Below are positions 8,041 to 14,168 of a stretch of DNA of 29,243 nt, in pieces (the stretch's first letter is position 1; each line of letters begins with the position of its first letter). The stretch is from a virus, in the IMG/VR virus record IMGVR_UViG_3300042339_000237, positions 1 through 29,243 of that record. The stretch is one strand, 5' to 3'. A program made the translations under genes and the position numbers. The notes under the pieces are model-generated. The model ran no database searches. It was not told where the DNA came from and saw nothing but the letters and a program-made list of their open reading frames with translations.

Positions 8041-8069
8041 ATGATAACACAAAAACTATTATGTGTCAA
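8041..8069 (-). promoter_or_regulatory. Sigma70-type promoter right before methylase start
   Basis: Minus strand has TTGACA (8064-8069), 17 bases, then TATCAT (8041-8046). A transcript starting about 7 bases after the -10 would begin at or next to the methylase ATG at 8034, implying a leaderless or nearly leaderless mRNA; no Shine-Dalgarno is visible. The -35 overlaps the stop codon of the upstream gene. Confidence 0.6.
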
Positions 8070-9565
8070 TATACAATCATAAATCCGGGTAAATTATTGC
8101 CCGGTTTGTGACTTGGTGCGTGATACTGGAACTTGAATTTCAATTCAGTAAACGGTTTCGCACTAGCAACAACTTGCCCACTATCTGTGATATCTAAACG
8201 ACCTAACCAAGCGGGACTTTGGTTAACAATATTGGTCATCATTTTTGCATATTCCTGTGCATCAGGACCACGCTCAACTGCATTAAGTGTACCGATACCC
8301 ATTACGTAAGTTAAGATATCTGTAGCGGCTTTTGCAGGATTAGCCCTGAAGCTAGGATATCCTGCTTCTTTTTCTGTGGGCTTTTCTTTACCCTTAGAAG
8401 TACCCATATAGTAATTACCATCTGCGGGTAATCCTACTGGCTTACCCCAATTACCCGCAATCATTGCCGGATAAAACATCTTTAAGAATGTATTATAACC
8501 TTGTTCATTTGGCATCTTAGCAAATTGCTGTTTGCTGAGTAGTGATTGTAATGAAGCGTAGTCTGTGAAATCTTCACCCAAAATACTTGAAATTTTAGCG
8601 TATTCTGGAACATTGATATGCTTAGAGCCAGCAATAATTTTATCTACATTTTTACCGCCTGCTTTAGGATGATAACTTTTGAATAATGAGAATAGTTTTT
8701 CTTGTGTCTTATCATTTTGAATAGTTCCCTCAAAGTTATCCATTAAGTTTTGGATACTTCTAAAGCTCGTACCACTACCTGTTAAACTCTTTACACTATA
8801 TTTAAGATCACCAACAAAAACATCAATCAATGGGAAGTTACCTTCTTTAGGGAACTCAATCTTATCATTCTTATTAGCTAATTTGATCGGAGCAAGAATC
8901 TCACCGAAGTCAACACTTAACTGGTCTCTTGCACGTTGACTTAAATTTTCATTAGTTTCAGGTGATAATGCTGGTTGTGCACCGGCTGCAACCTGGATTA
9001 ATTCTAAAAGAATTTGTTGTAATTCAGGACGTGATTTTGTCTTAGCAATTACTGCGGCTTGTGTATCTTTAATAAGTGAATTACGATTATATATTTGTCC
9101 AGCAAGACCCAGTGTAGTAGGAGTGAATTCTTTGATACTAACAGAAACACCTTTGCCATCATCATCTTTTTTACCCGATCCAGCAACAACCATAGAGTAG
9201 ATAGTATTACCTGCGTTATAGCTTAAGATATTACTTCTATACTTGCTACTAAGTCCAAACTGTTTTGGTTCTAGTGGTAAGTTGTCATAACCATATTGTT
9301 TTAAATAACTTGTGATTGTTTGTTTATCAGATCCAAATACTCGTATATAAGGTAAACCTGATTTAGTTTGTACCTCAAAGCGAACGTCCGGCATATCTTG
9401 TTCTAAGTTAGCAGCCAGTTGTTTAATCTGCGCCCGTGATGCAAATTGTGCATCTGGCTCTGGCTCAGGTGCAGTTTGTGTTTGCTGTGCAGGTTGCACT
9501 TGTTGTTCTGGAGCAGGCGTTGTTTTTTCCGTGTCCATACGATTTTTAATTTCATTGAATCTCAT
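8066..9565 (-). CDS. Phage protein with a capsid-targeting-like N-terminus and possible nuclease-like core
   Basis: 499 residues. Opens with MRFNEIKNRM, echoing MRFNEFISES of the plus-strand gene at 17605 and the capsid-targeting peptides of T4 internal proteins. Residues about 14-40 are a Pro/Gln/Glu-rich linker. In the middle, FGEILAPIK with Glu at about 222, then FPLIDVFVGDLKYSVKS with Asp at about 248 and Lys at about 259, fits an E...D...xxK layout of PD-(D/E)XK nucleases; similar segments occur in conserved hypothetical proteins of marine and freshwater T4-like phages. The remainder is unrecognised. It sits directly upstream of the DNA methylase, hence a restriction-modification-like pair or an internal protein is possible. 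Preceded by a late-type element at 9569-9579. Nuclease activity is inference. Confidence 0.75.
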   Translation of the reverse strand: MRFNEIKNRMDTEKTTPAPEQQVQPAQQTQTAPEPEPDAQFASRAQIKQLAANLEQDMPDVRFEVQTKSGLPYIRVFGSDKQTITSYLKQYGYDNLPLEPKQFGLSSKYRSNILSYNAGNTIYSMVVAGSGKKDDDGKGVSVSIKEFTPTTLGLAGQIYNRNSLIKDTQAAVIAKTKSRPELQQILLELIQVAAGAQPALSPETNENLSQRARDQLSVDFGEILAPIKLANKNDKIEFPKEGNFPLIDVFVGDLKYSVKSLTGSGTSFRSIQNLMDNFEGTIQNDKTQEKLFSLFKSYHPKAGGKNVDKIIAGSKHINVPEYAKISSILGEDFTDYASLQSLLSKQQFAKMPNEQGYNTFLKMFYPAMIAGNWGKPVGLPADGNYYMGTSKGKEKPTEKEAGYPSFRANPAKAATDILTYVMGIGTLNAVERGPDAQEYAKMMTNIVNQSPAWLGRLDITDSGQVVASAKPFTELKFKFQYHAPSHKPGNNLPGFMIVY

Positions 9566-9568
9566 AAT

Positions 9569-9579
9569 AAGTATTTATC
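9569..9579 (-). promoter_or_regulatory. T4-late-like element GATAAATACTT
   Basis: Minus strand GATAAATACTT, ending 3 bases before the ATG of the 8066-9565 gene. It resembles the TATAAATA late promoter of T4-like phages and recurs exactly at 12745-12755 and 26178-26188. If used as such, the mRNA would be almost leaderless. Confidence 0.5.
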
Positions 9580-9597
9580 TCCATTTAAGAAGATTTA

Positions 9598-9606
9598 ATT
9601 ATAGCA
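9598..9606 (-). promoter_or_regulatory. Extended -10 promoter element after terminator
   Basis: Minus strand TGCTATAAT, an exact extended -10 box, begins immediately after the U-tract of the terminator at 9608-9633 and lies about 35 bases before the start of the 8066-9565 gene. No -35 box. Marks a new transcription unit. Confidence 0.5.
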
Positions 9607-9607
9607 C

Positions 9608-9633
9608 AAAAAAAGGCTCCGAAGAGCCTTTTT
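9608..9633 (-). terminator. Rho-independent terminator with UUCG tetraloop
   Basis: Minus strand AAAAAGGCTC-TTCG-GAGCCTTTTTTT: a GC core of 5 bp, extended by A:U pairs, closed by the extra-stable UUCG loop and followed by a U-run. It follows the stop of the 9648 gene and ends the 9.6-11.1 kb unit. The symmetrical A/T flanks would also allow function on the plus strand. Confidence 0.92.
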
Positions 9634-9647
9634 ATATAAAAAATATA

Positions 9648-9914
9648 TTATTTTTTTGTCGGATTATTTACAAAACCATACATTTTTTCAGCAGTTTCAA
9701 GGATCTTGTCCAGACCTGGAAACTCTGGCATTGCAACAGTAGAAACAAGTTGACCTGTTTTCTCATCACGTTTTGCGCTCATTTCCCAACCGTGAAATTT
9801 CATTTGATATTCGTGTTGAACAGCATCTTTAGCCATAGCCAAGATATCTGTACGTAGTTCATAGCCGTTCTTGTTAAATTTAACTTCGGGCAATTTTGGT
9901 GTATAGTCTGTCAT
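9648..9914 (-). CDS. Small phage protein, unknown function
   Basis: 88 residues. Contains KFNKNGYELRTDILAMAKDAV, a charged middle (SAKRDEKTGQLVSTV) and FPGLDKILETAEKMYGFVNN at the end. The pattern 'FNKNGYEIR...LA...' and 'FPG...VLE.A.K.Y.FVN' recurs in many T4-like environmental phages, always as a short conserved unknown. Has its own promoter (9945-9973), the AAGGAAAC ribosome-binding context and a strong terminator right after it, so it is probably expressed strongly and alone. Confidence 0.78.
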   Translation of the reverse strand: MTDYTPKLPEVKFNKNGYELRTDILAMAKDAVQHEYQMKFHGWEMSAKRDEKTGQLVSTVAMPEFPGLDKILETAEKMYGFVNNPTKK

Positions 9915-9944
9915 TTTGTTTCCTTAAAAAGTGTATGTGTGTTT

Positions 9945-9973
9945 ATTTTATATTGACTTAGTATATTTGTCAA
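9945..9973 (-). promoter_or_regulatory. Sigma70-type promoter
   Basis: Minus strand TTGACA (9968-9973), 17-base spacer, TAAAAT (9945-9950). It lies inside the end of the 31-residue ORF at 9948-10043 and drives the gene at 9648-9914, about 30 bases downstream. Confidence 0.65.
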
Positions 9974-10043
9974 CGGGTTTTGGTAATGTACCGTAATTAA
10001 CCCATTCCCAATCTTCATCGGTCATCGGTTGCCATTGGTTCAT
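9948..10043 (-). CDS. 31-aa peptide, ATGA-coupled
   Basis: ATG at 10043 overlaps the TGA of the preceding 27-residue ORF. The peptide has MTDEDWEWVNYGTLPKP, rich in Trp and acidic residues, a motif common in tiny bacterial or phage proteins. Its end carries the -35 box of the next promoter. The reading-frame chain from 10287 down to 9948 (three coupled ORFs) supports it being real, but it is short. Confidence 0.5.
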   Translation of the reverse strand: MNQWQPMTDEDWEWVNYGTLPKPVDKYTKSI

Positions 10044-10123
10044 TTCATCTTACTCGCTTTGTAGTCTTTGATAGACTGTATTGCCTCTAATAGGCTGTTA
10101 AATAGGTGTTTAAGTGTGTTCAT
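10040..10123 (-). CDS. 27-aa helical peptide, DUF1127-like
   Basis: ATG at 10123 overlaps the stop of the 10120-10287 gene (ATGA). MNTLKHLFNSLLEAIQSIKDYKAS is an amphipathic basic helix, similar in size and layout to DUF1127 peptides of proteobacteria, although it lacks the usual Arg-rich end. Overlaps the next tiny ORF by ATGA. Low certainty because of its size. Confidence 0.45.
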   Translation of the reverse strand: MNTLKHLFNSLLEAIQSIKDYKASKMK

Positions 10124-10287
10124 AGAAATCTCCAATCTGATTGTTTGCGATGGAACTCGTAGGTCAATCGCTCAATGTCGCCTGCATCTTTTGGATTTCG
10201 GCCAACAATATATCTTTCTAACTCTGTTCCGTAGGTGTCTGTAGAGAAACCCAGGAACGCTATTAACATTCCTAGAAGTTTCTTCAT
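10120..10287 (-). CDS. Small protein with signal-like N-terminus, DUF3563-like
   Basis: 55 residues from the ATG at 10287, one base after the upstream stop, with AAAGG upstream; the longer frame start at 10323 lies inside the upstream gene. Starts MKKLLGMLIAFLGFSTDTYG, a short hydrophobic lead, then ELERYIVGRNPKDAGDIERLTYEFHRKQ. The 'ERY...RNP.D..DIERL..EF.R' string resembles DUF3563 (YjiX-type) proteins of betaproteobacteria and their phages, of unknown function. Could be exported or simply have a helical N-terminus. Confidence 0.6.
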   Translation of the reverse strand: MKKLLGMLIAFLGFSTDTYGTELERYIVGRNPKDAGDIERLTYEFHRKQSDWRFL

Positions 10288-10288
10288 A

Positions 10289-10576
10289 TTACTTAACCTT
10301 TGTAGATTTTGCAGTTTTTGCAATATTGAAAGCAGGAACCATTGCTTTGAACTGGTTGCCCATTTCTGTGTAGAAATCTTTGCTTGTGAAAATCATACCC
10401 AAGCCCATCATAGATTGCATTCCTGCATCTGCGGCTGCTTTAGTATATTTTGCTTGTGCATCAACAAAACCGTTTAATGCTGTTTTGATGCCTTCGTGTT
10501 GAACTGTTTGTTCTACGAATTTCTTTTTAAAGTCTGAAACGCCGTCAATAAAGGCGTAAGTTGCTGTGTTAAACAT
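10289..10576 (-). CDS. Helical phasin-like protein
   Basis: 95 residues, nearly all helical: a FIDGVSDFKKKFVEQ helix, then ALNGFVDAQAKYTKAAADAG, then FTSKDFYTEMGNQFKAMVP and a Lys-rich tail (KTAKSTKVK). The layout, a single long helical bundle with 'SKDFYTE' in the second half, resembles phasin-family proteins (granule-associated in polyhydroxyalkanoate producers) of proteobacteria, but similarity is weak. TAGGAG precedes the ATG. Otherwise a DNA- or membrane-associated helical protein. Confidence 0.55.
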   Translation of the reverse strand: MFNTATYAFIDGVSDFKKKFVEQTVQHEGIKTALNGFVDAQAKYTKAAADAGMQSMMGLGMIFTSKDFYTEMGNQFKAMVPAFNIAKTAKSTKVK

Positions 10577-10640
10577 TTTATATCTCCTATGTGTGTGTTT
10601 AAAGTGGGTTTTTATGAAGAACCCCTAACTTCATATATAT

Positions 10641-10931
10641 TTATGCCGTTTGGTAGATTTCTCTATATTTTGACATAGCCAATTCTCTAGCTAGAAATAA
10701 TCTTAACTTGACATAATCAGTCAACTCCTCATCGTTAATTAAAGAGGTTTGAATCTTTAATATAATACGACGGGAATTAACTAATATATCCTCATCACCG
10801 ATTAGAACATTATTAGGATCAAGTCCCCAGGTTCTAATTGCAATGAGTCTGTATGGATTACTTCTTAGAAGCTTCGGCTTTTTTATCGTCAGCTTTTGCT
10901 GGACTAGCAGGCTTTGCGTCACTTTTGGCAT
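10641..10931 (-). CDS. Conserved-looking C-terminal domain overlapping upstream gene, uncertain start
   Basis: The convincing part is residues after 10860: SNPYRLIAIRTWGLDPNNVL, then DEDILVNSRRIILKIQTSL, DEELTDYVKLRLFLAREL. This reads as a genuine conserved domain, but there is no ATG, GTG or TTG between the stop of the upstream gene and its beginning. The frame stays open backwards into the upstream gene, with ATG at 10931 or 10946 and GTG at 10922, none with a good ribosome site (only AAGG). Either it starts inside the upstream gene or is made by a +1 frameshift from it. Unknown function. Confidence 0.5.
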   Translation of the reverse strand: MPKVTQSLLVQQKLTIKKPKLLRSNPYRLIAIRTWGLDPNNVLIGDEDILVNSRRIILKIQTSLINDEELTDYVKLRLFLARELAMSKYREIYQTA

Positions 10932-11115
10932 CTGCCTTGGGAGCATCCTTTTTCTTAGCTAACTTCATTTCTTCTTTTGGTGCTTCTGCCTTAGCAGGTG
11001 CAGCCGGTGCTGTAGCTGCCGGAGCAGGGGTTGCTGGCTTAGCGGCAGTGGTTGCAGTTTGAGCAAATGCTGTTAATGACAATGCTGATAGGATTACGAT
11101 TGCTAATGTTTTCAT
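10858..11115 (-). CDS. Secreted Ala/Lys/Pro-rich protein, acid-shock-like
   Basis: 85 residues: MKTLAIVILSALSLTAFAQ is a classic signal peptide with an AFA cleavage site; the remainder is almost only Ala, Lys, Pro, Asp and Glu repeats (KPATPAPAAT, KADAKSDAKPASPAK). Such periplasmic low-complexity proteins resemble bacterial acid-shock/Asr-like proteins, common in proteobacteria. Strong AAAGGAAAC ribosome site. Its stop lies in the overlap with the next ORF. Looks host-derived; function in the phage unclear, possibly envelope interaction. Confidence 0.7.
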   Translation of the reverse strand: MKTLAIVILSALSLTAFAQTATTAAKPATPAPAATAPAAPAKAEAPKEEMKLAKKKDAPKADAKSDAKPASPAKADDKKAEASKK

Positions 11116-11193
11116 TTTAAGTTTCCTTTAAGTTAATGAAGTAGATTTTATAGTCTACATATATATAACGCGGTAGCTATTGATTCCGTTGAC

Positions 11194-11202
11194 ATAAATA
11201 CA
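11194..11202 (+). promoter_or_regulatory. Possible T4-late-like element before plus-strand gene
   Basis: Plus strand ATAAATACA, 5 bases before the ATG at 11207, part of TTGACATAAATACAT; similar to GATAAATACTT seen before minus-strand genes. TTGACA at 11189-11194 could also be a -35 box, but the fitting -10 (TATATA, 11211-11216) would lie after the start codon, so the late-type reading is preferred. Confidence 0.35.
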
Positions 11203-11206
11203 TATT

Positions 11207-11689
11207 ATGTTATATATATCTTATCAGGGCATTTACGATGGGCAAAACTATGAAGATGCCAATACTCCTGACCAAATAGGGAAATCCTTCAATAATGGAT
11301 TTGCTTGTATGGTTGATGTTTGGAGAATAGATAATACATTATGTGTAGGACCTGAAGAAAATCCAATAGAAGTTACTGACAAATATTTACAGGGGAATCG
11401 TTTTTGGATTAAATGCGGGAATCAGGAAACATATGATTGGTTTACTACACAACCAATAAGAAATTATCCTAACTATTTTTATCAACCTAATTCTAATGTA
11501 AATGCATTAACTAGTAGCAATAAGTTATGGACACCCGGCACAGTACCTGTTAATAATAATAGTATAGTTGTTCTACCTGAAATAAAAGATAGAGCATTGT
11601 TTAGTACTGTAAGATTAAGATGCTACGGAGTATGTAGCACCTACTTAACCTTCATTAAACGTATGCGTAATGAAGGTGAATGGTATTAA
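11207..11689 (+). CDS. GDPD-like phage protein, catalytic residues degenerate
   Basis: 160 residues, one of only two plus-strand genes. The first half fits the glycerophosphodiester phosphodiesterase pattern of phage proteins: a YQGIYDGQNYEDANTP opening where active enzymes have HRG...EN, then FACMVDVWRIDNTLCVG matching the 'vEiDVw..dg.~~lgHD' strand, and NSIVVLPE matching the last conserved strand 'NSI.VLPE'. The usual HRG and HD are replaced (YQG and GP), so it is probably a non-catalytic or altered member. Short for a full GDPD (usually 240+). Cysteine-rich tail. Ends 4 bases into the convergent small gene. Confidence 0.65.
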   Translation: MLYISYQGIYDGQNYEDANTPDQIGKSFNNGFACMVDVWRIDNTLCVGPEENPIEVTDKYLQGNRFWIKCGNQETYDWFTTQPIRNYPNYFYQPNSNVNALTSSNKLWTPGTVPVNNNSIVVLPEIKDRALFSTVRLRCYGVCSTYLTFIKRMRNEGEWY

Positions 11690-11853
11690 CCACCTCTTCC
11701 ACTTCTACGAACTACAGTTGCACCACCATTACCCTTAGTTGGTTTAGGACCTTGTGATTTGGGTGCTTTGCCCAATCCAGGATGTTTCATATCTTTTTTA
11801 GCGGCATTAGCTAAGTTAATAAATGGGTTTTTGCTTTTCTTTTCTTCTGTCAT
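11686..11853 (-). CDS. 55-aa basic Gly/Lys-rich protein
   Basis: ATG at 11853 overlaps the TGA of the 11850-12269 gene (ATGA) with AAAGG upstream; stop at 11686-11688, overlapping the end of the convergent plus-strand gene by 4 bases. The sequence starts MTEEKKSKNPFINLANAAKKD and ends GGATVVRRSGRGG; it is disordered and strongly basic toward its end, as in nucleic-acid-binding or internal phage peptides. Not a named family. Confidence 0.62.
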   Translation of the reverse strand: MTEEKKSKNPFINLANAAKKDMKHPGLGKAPKSQGPKPTKGNGGATVVRRSGRGG

Positions 11854-12269
11854 TTTTTTACCTTTATACTATCTAAGTAATCATTTACATTCCCATACAA
11901 ACTAATCATCATAGCAATTTTACTATCATAGAATCGTATATAGGGAAAGCTTTTCTTTCCATCTTTATTTACTCCCATATAGTAGGGACATTTGATTTTT
12001 TTATTTAAATCTAATATATAAGCGTGATATTGTGTTTCTGGTTGTAGCTTCAACTCATATTGATAAAATTCAATTTCTGCCATTCTGAATGCTAGATCAC
12101 CGGTATCAGTTAGTCGTAATCCATCCTGACGACCAGTCATCCACCATTTAAATAATAGCTTATCTACTGGTATAATTTTTTCTTGATTGAGTGAGTCAGG
12201 AAGTTGAGCCAATACAACTTCTGTAATAGTTTCTTTAAGAGTCTTGCGCTTACTCATCTGGGTAGACAA
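11850..12269 (-). CDS. Phage protein of unknown function
   Basis: 139 residues; the start at 12269 overlaps the upstream gene by 20 bases, while an alternative MSKRK start at 12257 overlaps it by only 8. Contains KWWMTGRQDGLRLTDTGDLAFRMAEI, a recurrent segment in T4-like phages, and YIRFYDSKIAMMISLYGNVNDYLDS, a helix-turn-helix-like tail. Conserved unknown; no enzyme motif. Confidence 0.68.
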   Translation of the reverse strand: MSTQMSKRKTLKETITEVVLAQLPDSLNQEKIIPVDKLLFKWWMTGRQDGLRLTDTGDLAFRMAEIEFYQYELKLQPETQYHAYILDLNKKIKCPYYMGVNKDGKKSFPYIRFYDSKIAMMISLYGNVNDYLDSIKVKK

Positions 12270-12543
12270 CTCTACCTGAGTTCATAAACACTACGGTAAA
12301 CTTATCTGTTTTAAACTGTAGATTTAGCTTGCGACATAGATTACGTGCGTGTCCGGGATTACTAAAACTTGTTTTCTTATATTTAGGAGTTGACTCATTA
12401 TCTAAGTAATGTTGGCTTTTTAAATTGATAGGTTGACCGTCATAAAATACTGCCCATATGCCAGCTGCCTCTACAATTTGGTCACACTTGTATGTTACTT
12501 TGTCTACTAATTCAAGTAAGATTTTTGGTTGTGTTCTACTCAT
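12250..12543 (-). CDS. Small phage protein, unknown function
   Basis: 97 residues, start overlapping the previous stop as TAATG. Has a beta-rich centre (IWAVFYDGQPINLKSQ) and a TSFSNPGHARNLCRKLNLQFKTDKFTVVFM segment that looks like a helix-strand pair. Genes 13204 down to 11686 form one chain of overlapping starts and stops, so they are most likely one operon. Confidence 0.68.
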   Translation of the reverse strand: MSRTQPKILLELVDKVTYKCDQIVEAAGIWAVFYDGQPINLKSQHYLDNESTPKYKKTSFSNPGHARNLCRKLNLQFKTDKFTVVFMNSGRVVYPDE

Positions 12544-12743
12544 TAAAATCTACCACCGTTAATTTCTACTTGAAATGCAGGCTCTACTGAAGCCTTGTTC
12601 TGCAACAATTCATAGTTATCTGTAATTAATTTACTTAATTCATCACGTAATCCACGAGCCTCACCTATAGGGATTACAACATCTTTTCCCTGTCGGCTCT
12701 CCATTGCGGATACTTTATCTATAAATCGTTTTACGTTAATCAT
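12543..12743 (-). CDS. Short phage protein, conserved in T4-like phages
   Basis: 66 residues beginning MINVKRFIDKVSAMESRQGKD, then VVIPIGEARGLRDELSKLI, a helical pattern ('V..FI..V.AMESRQ.KDVVIP..EA..LRDEL') that I recall from many T4-like environmental phages as a short unknown protein. It starts 2 bases after a late-type element inside the end of the upstream gene. Confidence 0.72.
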   Translation of the reverse strand: MINVKRFIDKVSAMESRQGKDVVIPIGEARGLRDELSKLITDNYELLQNKASVEPAFQVEINGGRF

Positions 12744-13204
12744 TAAGTATTTATCGCTTTTTTTGCCTCAGCTTCAGATTTATACGGACCTTGATAAGGA
12801 TAACGCTGAATAAAGATATATTTAGGACAAAAAATCACTTCTTTTTCGCTACCTTGTTGTATTGTGAACCATCCTGCGGCGTGATAACACTTGCTTTTTG
12901 GATCTGTGGTAAATAGATGCAATTTTCGCTTGATATCTAATATACTATTAAAAACTTTATTAGTTGTTGGATATACTTTAAAGGGTAAATCGTGTGTTGT
13001 TTTGTCTACTTTTTTAACAGCCTCAAATTCAATATTTGTTTTACGCTTAATAGCAGTAGTATTTTTATAGTGAGATTTTGCCCCGTTTAGCTTAACTTCA
13101 TATCCAGACCCGTCAGCTAATACGTTACCTACTTTTTCTTTACCATCTGTTACAATCCAAAATTGATTTTTAACTACAGGTTTAGCAATTAATGTTTTTG
13201 TCAT
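12743..13204 (-). CDS. Phage protein conserved in T4-like phages
   Basis: 153 residues from the ATG at 13204, preceded by AGGAAT; a longer reading to 13288 crosses the promoter and is rejected. Segments KNQFWIVTDGKEKVGNVLA, FKVYPTTNKVFNSILDIKRKLHLFTT, CYHAAGWFTIQ and FCPKYIFIQRYPYQGPYKSE match a conserved protein family of cyanophages and pelagiphages by my memory, function unknown. Cys-His arrangement (CYHAAG...FCPK) might hold metal. Confidence 0.78.
   Translation of the reverse strand: MTKTLIAKPVVKNQFWIVTDGKEKVGNVLADGSGYEVKLNGAKSHYKNTTAIKRKTNIEFEAVKKVDKTTHDLPFKVYPTTNKVFNSILDIKRKLHLFTTDPKSKCYHAAGWFTIQQGSEKEVIFCPKYIFIQRYPYQGPYKSEAEAKKAINT
12745..12755 (-). promoter_or_regulatory. T4-late-like element GATAAATACTT
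   Basis: Exact 11-base copy of the element at 9569-9579 and 26178-26188, ending 1 base before the ATG at 12743. Here it also codes for the last residues (INT) of the upstream protein, so part of the match could reflect coding, but the exact repeat and the position right before a start codon support it. Confidence 0.45.
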
Positions 13205-13220
13205 ATTATTCCTCTGTGTA

Positions 13221-13249
13221 AGTATACTATGTTTAAATGTGTTTGTCAA
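13221..13249 (-). promoter_or_regulatory. Sigma70-type promoter
   Basis: Minus strand TTGACA (13244-13249), 17 bases, TATACT (13221-13226). One mismatch in the -10 from consensus. It lies in the gap before the gene at 12743-13204 and drives the 13.2-11.7 kb chain. Confidence 0.82.
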
Positions 13250-13256
13250 GCCTATA

Positions 13257-13472
13257 TTACTCCATACCAAAATGATTTTTAATAGCAAGTTTTACTTGAT
13301 TAATACTACCCTGATGTTGTGCCAAATCAAAGGTAGTATGCACGTGTGGGCTAATCACTTCAGTAACTACACTTAAACATTCATTTACTAAAAGTTCAGT
13401 AAATTTGCCCACATCAAATGTTCCGTCCGTAATGCACTGTTCTGCTATTTTTTTAATCTTTTCATTATCCAT
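13257..13472 (-). CDS. Small phage protein, third paralogue
   Basis: 71 residues, with IKKIAEQCITDGTFDVGKFTELLVNECLSVVTEV and a C-terminal HFGME. The 'F..LLV.EC..VV' and C-terminal 'FG' are shared with the proteins at 5244-5486 and 5486-5728. These look like diverged members of a small family common in large phages; function unknown. AAGGATAAGT precedes the ATG. Confidence 0.72.
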   Translation of the reverse strand: MDNEKIKKIAEQCITDGTFDVGKFTELLVNECLSVVTEVISPHVHTTFDLAQHQGSINQVKLAIKNHFGME

Positions 13473-13481
13473 ACTTATCCT

Positions 13482-13721
13482 TTACTTAAATAATTTTACA
13501 TCCTTGTGTTTAACAATTATAACACGATGTATTTTATCTTTATATTTAATCGGTAAATCTAAGTGAACACTAATTCGTGGACCTTCAATCTCATTAATCA
13601 ATGTATCATTACCCACAGTACCTACGAATGGAATCTTATTCCATTTACCAATAATACGATCACCGATATTGTATTTACCCTGATATCGGTTTGCTTTGAA
13701 ATATTCTGCTAAAGTTGGCAT
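13482..13721 (-). CDS. Small phage protein, SH3-like fold possible
   Basis: 79 residues, start overlapping previous stop as TAATG. KYNIGDRIIGKWNKIPFVGTVGND and RVIIVKHKDVKLF give the strand pattern of small SH3-like barrels (GDRIxGxWxxxPFxGTV). No catalytic motif. Fold guess is inference. Confidence 0.66.
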   Translation of the reverse strand: MPTLAEYFKANRYQGKYNIGDRIIGKWNKIPFVGTVGNDTLINEIEGPRISVHLDLPIKYKDKIHRVIIVKHKDVKLFK

Positions 13722-13939
13722 TATAACATAAACTGTTTTAATAGGTCACGGGCAATTGATACATCCTCAATATCATCTAGTACTGCAAATTGATATTCTT
13801 TTATGGAATTATGATATACCTTAATAAGGTCCATAGCATAACTCTTATTATCCTCATCTAAACCAATCCACCAAATATATAGTTCTTGTGGATTCTTTGC
13901 TAGAATAGATTTCAAATTGTTATAATCATAATCATCCAT
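13721..13939 (-). CDS. Small acidic helical phage protein
   Basis: 72 residues, helical, rich in Asp (DDYDYNNLKSILAKNPQELYIWWIGLD, then VLDDIEDVSIARDLLKQFML). Preceded by AGGAGAATAAT, one base downstream of the previous stop. Unknown function. Confidence 0.66.
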   Translation of the reverse strand: MDDYDYNNLKSILAKNPQELYIWWIGLDEDNKSYAMDLIKVYHNSIKEYQFAVLDDIEDVSIARDLLKQFML

Positions 13940-13940
13940 A

Positions 13941-14168
13941 TTATTCTCCTAGTTGTTCCCAAACGTATTCAGATTCTTTCATATATGCTATAGGTTGTAG
14001 CCATCCATTCTTTATAGCTTCTATAATCATAAGTTTATATTGTCTTGGACATTTGTTGCTAATTTCAAATCCAGCACGTGGCGCCATAAGAAATCCATTA
14101 TGAATATGAAAGTCAGGGTCATCCTGTCTTATTGTTTTAATAGTTTTGTCAGGCTTACTAAAGGTCAT
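13941..14168 (-). CDS. Small phage protein, unknown function
   Basis: 75 residues, start overlapping the 14165 stop by ATGA. DFHIHNGFLMAPRAGFEISNKCP and YKLMIIEAIKNGWLQPIAYMKE suggest a small alpha/beta fold with one Cys-Pro. In the same operon as the nuclease genes upstream. No recognisable family. Confidence 0.65.
   Translation of the reverse strand: MTFSKPDKTIKTIRQDDPDFHIHNGFLMAPRAGFEISNKCPRQYKLMIIEAIKNGWLQPIAYMKESEYVWEQLGE

Noticed and set aside
10604-10625. GGGTT/AACCC hairpin between two small genes
   Set aside because: Only five paired bases and no U-tract; too weak to call a terminator.
10853-11062. Plus-strand Ala/Gly-rich ORF
   Set aside because: It is the mirror of the low-complexity Ala/Lys/Pro protein on the minus strand; no ribosome site and improbable composition.
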